From the NCBI GenBank assembly GCA_964632845.1, contig CAZWDU010000027.1, positions 1-13,579 on the forward strand: DNA of 13,579 nt, in the 5' to 3' direction. The notes beneath the pieces are model-generated. The model had not been told where the DNA came from. It was given only the letters and a program-made list of their open reading frames with translations, and searched no databases. Position 1 is the stretch's first letter; each line of letters opens with the position of its first letter. Below, one piece after another: positions 12,054 to 13,579 of the stretch. The position numbers and the translations under genes were made by a program. The stretch is from JAOZHU01 sp964632845. GTDB taxonomy: Archaea > Thermoproteota > Bathyarchaeia > Bathyarchaeales > Bathycorpusculaceae.

Positions 12054-13328
12054 GTGGGGGCAAAAAGAGTGTCTTGTGGAATATCAAGAACAGTGGTGGT
12101 TCTTTTGCTCATCGTTGTGATTGTAATTGCAGGCGTTGCAGGCTACATTGCTTACACTTCAACCTTGCCGAAACCAACGCTCACCGTTTATGCGCTGTGG
12201 TCTGGAGCTGAGCAAACCAACTTTGAACAAGTTTTAGGCAACTTCACGCAGAACACTGGAGTAAAAGTGGACTATGTTAGCTATACGACCCAAGATTTAC
12301 TGATAACCGTACCCTTGCAACTGCAGTCTCCGCCCTACGACGTAGACGTAATAATAGCGCCATGGCCCTACTGGATTTTGCAGAACTCGCCTTACTTAAC
12401 ACCCGTAACCAATGTGATTACCGCTTCGCAGTTTCCAGCGAACATACTGGATCCAGTGAAAGATTCAGATGGCGAGATATGGGCTGCTCCGTTCAAGCTG
12501 TCGGGCAAACCAGGCTTTTGGTACCGAAAGTCTTTCTTTGAGGCCAATGGGTTAACCGTACCTACAACCTACGACGAATTCAAGAATACTCTTCTTCCAG
12601 CTATTGCGGCAGTGTCAGGCGTTGAAGAGGCAATAGCCAGCGGAGACACGGTAGGTTGGCCACTTTCCGACACAGCAGAGGGCTTCATAATCGGATTAGG
12701 CGGTTATCAACTTCAGTTGGACTTGGAAACTGGACCAAGTGCACGCAACTGGACTGACTCGGAAGTCACCTCTGTTTTCACCGACCTGACGCAGCTACTT
12801 GAAGACGGCTACTTCAGTACACCTGCTGAATGGGAAAGCCAACTCGCGAAGCTTTGGAACGGAAAATACGGCTTGTATTGGCAAGGCAGTTTTGTTACAA
12901 CCTTGCCAGAAGTGCTGGATATCGCTGACTTGGATTTCTTCGGTTTTCCAGGCACGGACGGTGTAGTTGGCGCAGTTGATTATGCAGTTATCACAAAAGA
13001 CGCGCCACATTTGAATGAGGCAAAGCAGTTGGTTCAATACTTGGGAGGGGCAGACGCACAGGAAATCATGGTCAAACAAGGCGGTTTCTTGGCAACTAAC
13101 ACTCAGGTTCCATCTTCTGCATATAAAGCGATTGACAAGAAAGTTGTGGATTTCATGGGGACAGCGGGCATAACAATCGTTCCAGACTTGGATGACACGA
13201 TAGGTGGTCAATGGCAAACTACGTTCTGGGATCAACTGAAGCTTTTATGGACAAGCCCAAGCACGTCAACCATGAACAGCGTGCTTGACGCTCTCAAAGC
13301 GGCTGCAATACAACAAGAAGGTACATAG
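12054..13328 (+). CDS. Sugar ABC transporter substrate-binding protein
   Basis: This 424-residue protein is of the family-1 extracellular solute-binding type (maltose/glycerol-phosphate group). It catches a sugar outside the cell and passes it to an ABC importer. After the N-terminus come a membrane helix (about 13-34) and a short linker. The mature domain begins TLTVYALWSGAEQTNFEQVLGNF, typical of this family. It continues with VDVIIAPWP, then the ligand-cleft region DGEIWAAPFKLSGKPGFWYRKSFFEANG (about 138-165), then LGGYQLQLD, GLYWQGSF and a C-terminal helix-rich lobe. Length is normal. The N-terminus, KRVSCGISRTVVVLL, resembles archaeal type IV pilin-like signal peptides (cut after G9), known from Sulfolobus sugar-binding proteins. 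Start is GTG, leaderless. A permease begins just downstream, so an import operon is likely. The substrate is not determinable. Confidence 0.9.
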   Translation: MGAKRVSCGISRTVVVLLLIVVIVIAGVAGYIAYTSTLPKPTLTVYALWSGAEQTNFEQVLGNFTQNTGVKVDYVSYTTQDLLITVPLQLQSPPYDVDVIIAPWPYWILQNSPYLTPVTNVITASQFPANILDPVKDSDGEIWAAPFKLSGKPGFWYRKSFFEANGLTVPTTYDEFKNTLLPAIAAVSGVEEAIASGDTVGWPLSDTAEGFIIGLGGYQLQLDLETGPSARNWTDSEVTSVFTDLTQLLEDGYFSTPAEWESQLAKLWNGKYGLYWQGSFVTTLPEVLDIADLDFFGFPGTDGVVGAVDYAVITKDAPHLNEAKQLVQYLGGADAQEIMVKQGGFLATNTQVPSSAYKAIDKKVVDFMGTAGITIVPDLDDTIGGQWQTTFWDQLKLLWTSPSTSTMNSVLDALKAAAIQQEGT

Positions 13329-13386
13329 AAAAAGTAACCACGGGTGATGACGCACGGGGACTCAAAAAACAACTTCCTCCTTTTTT

Positions 13387-13579
13387 TTGTGGCTACGTCG
13401 TGTTTTCACTGTTTCACGTCTATTTCTGATTCCCGCATTCCTTTTGCTGACTATCTTTGTATTTTACCCAATAGTTGATACAATTTACATGAGTTTCCTC
13501 TCTGAAGGCACAGGAAACTTTGTGGGTCTTGAAAACTACAACTACGTCTTATTTCAAAAAGTGTATCCTCTCATAAACA
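13387..13579 (+). CDS. Sugar ABC transporter permease (5' part, apparent frameshift)
   Basis: The open frame from TTG 13387 to the right edge encodes a permease start of the MalF/UgpA type: a basic cytoplasmic end WLRRVFTVSRL, a first membrane helix LIPAFLLLTIFVFYPIVDTIYMSF, and the conserved following segment FVGLENYNYVLF. Only about 64 residues are visible. The likely true start is ATG 13347 (MTHGDSKNNF), whose frame enters a run of eight T (13381-13388) one base out of phase with the permease frame. Removing one T would join the two. It follows the binding-protein gene by under 60 bases, as usual for import operons. It could be a sequencing error, a decayed gene or slippage. Confidence 0.8.
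   Translation, partial: MWLRRVFTVSRLFLIPAFLLLTIFVFYPIVDTIYMSFLSEGTGNFVGLENYNYVLFQKVYPLIN

Noticed and set aside
12795..13235. 146-codon open frame on the minus strand
   Set aside because: It is antisense to the clear sugar-binding protein gene and the translation has no domain-like pattern.

Overview
The window looks like archaeal DNA. Several starts sit about 25 bases behind TATA-like boxes with no room for a leader. TTG and GTG starts are common, Shine-Dalgarno (SD) sequences are of GGAGG/GGTGA type inside operons, small winged-helix proteins are frequent, the tRNA gene encodes its own CCA, and surface proteins of the NosD beta-helix type are present. The gene types would suit a Thermoproteota/Bathyarchaeia-like host, but that is an impression, not something the sequence proves.

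Layout. (1) Positions 1-4301, minus strand: the head-morphogenesis operon of a tailed (HK97-fold, Caudoviricetes-type) archaeal virus or provirus. In transcription order it holds a prohead protease fused through a zinc ribbon to a coiled-coil scaffold, a 35-residue small ORF, a DUF2190-type capsid decoration protein, the major capsid protein, a small zinc-binding protein, a small winged-helix protein, and a portal protein that runs off the left edge. (2) Positions 4302-4641: a divergent control region and a small sigma-70-region-4/Tfx-like HTH protein on the plus strand. (3) Positions 4834-9086: two convergent genes for cell-surface proteins. One is a secreted metallophosphoesterase fused to a NosD beta-helix with a C-terminal membrane anchor. 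The other is an N-terminally anchored TIM-barrel-like protein. (4) Positions 9163-11589, minus strand: a tightly packed five-gene operon of unknown proteins. Two are winged-helix proteins, and one of these carries a cluster of AAGTCAAA repeats at its 5' end. (5) Positions 11678-11755: tRNA-Arg(TCT), minus strand. (6) Positions 11756-13579: apparent host chromosome, with a possible decayed gene end, a sugar-ABC-transporter binding protein, and the start of its permease with an apparent frameshift in a run of eight T.

Interpretation. The simplest reading is a provirus whose right end abuts the 3' end of the tRNA-Arg gene. The head operon lies on the left, a regulatory or replication operon lies next to the tRNA, and two surface-protein genes sit between them as possible cargo. 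No integrase, terminase or second attachment site is visible, so the left boundary and the status of the surface genes remain open. The most novel material is the five-gene operon with its repeat cluster, the protease-zinc-ribbon-scaffold fusion, and the zinc-ribbon/winged-helix pair placed between capsid and portal genes.
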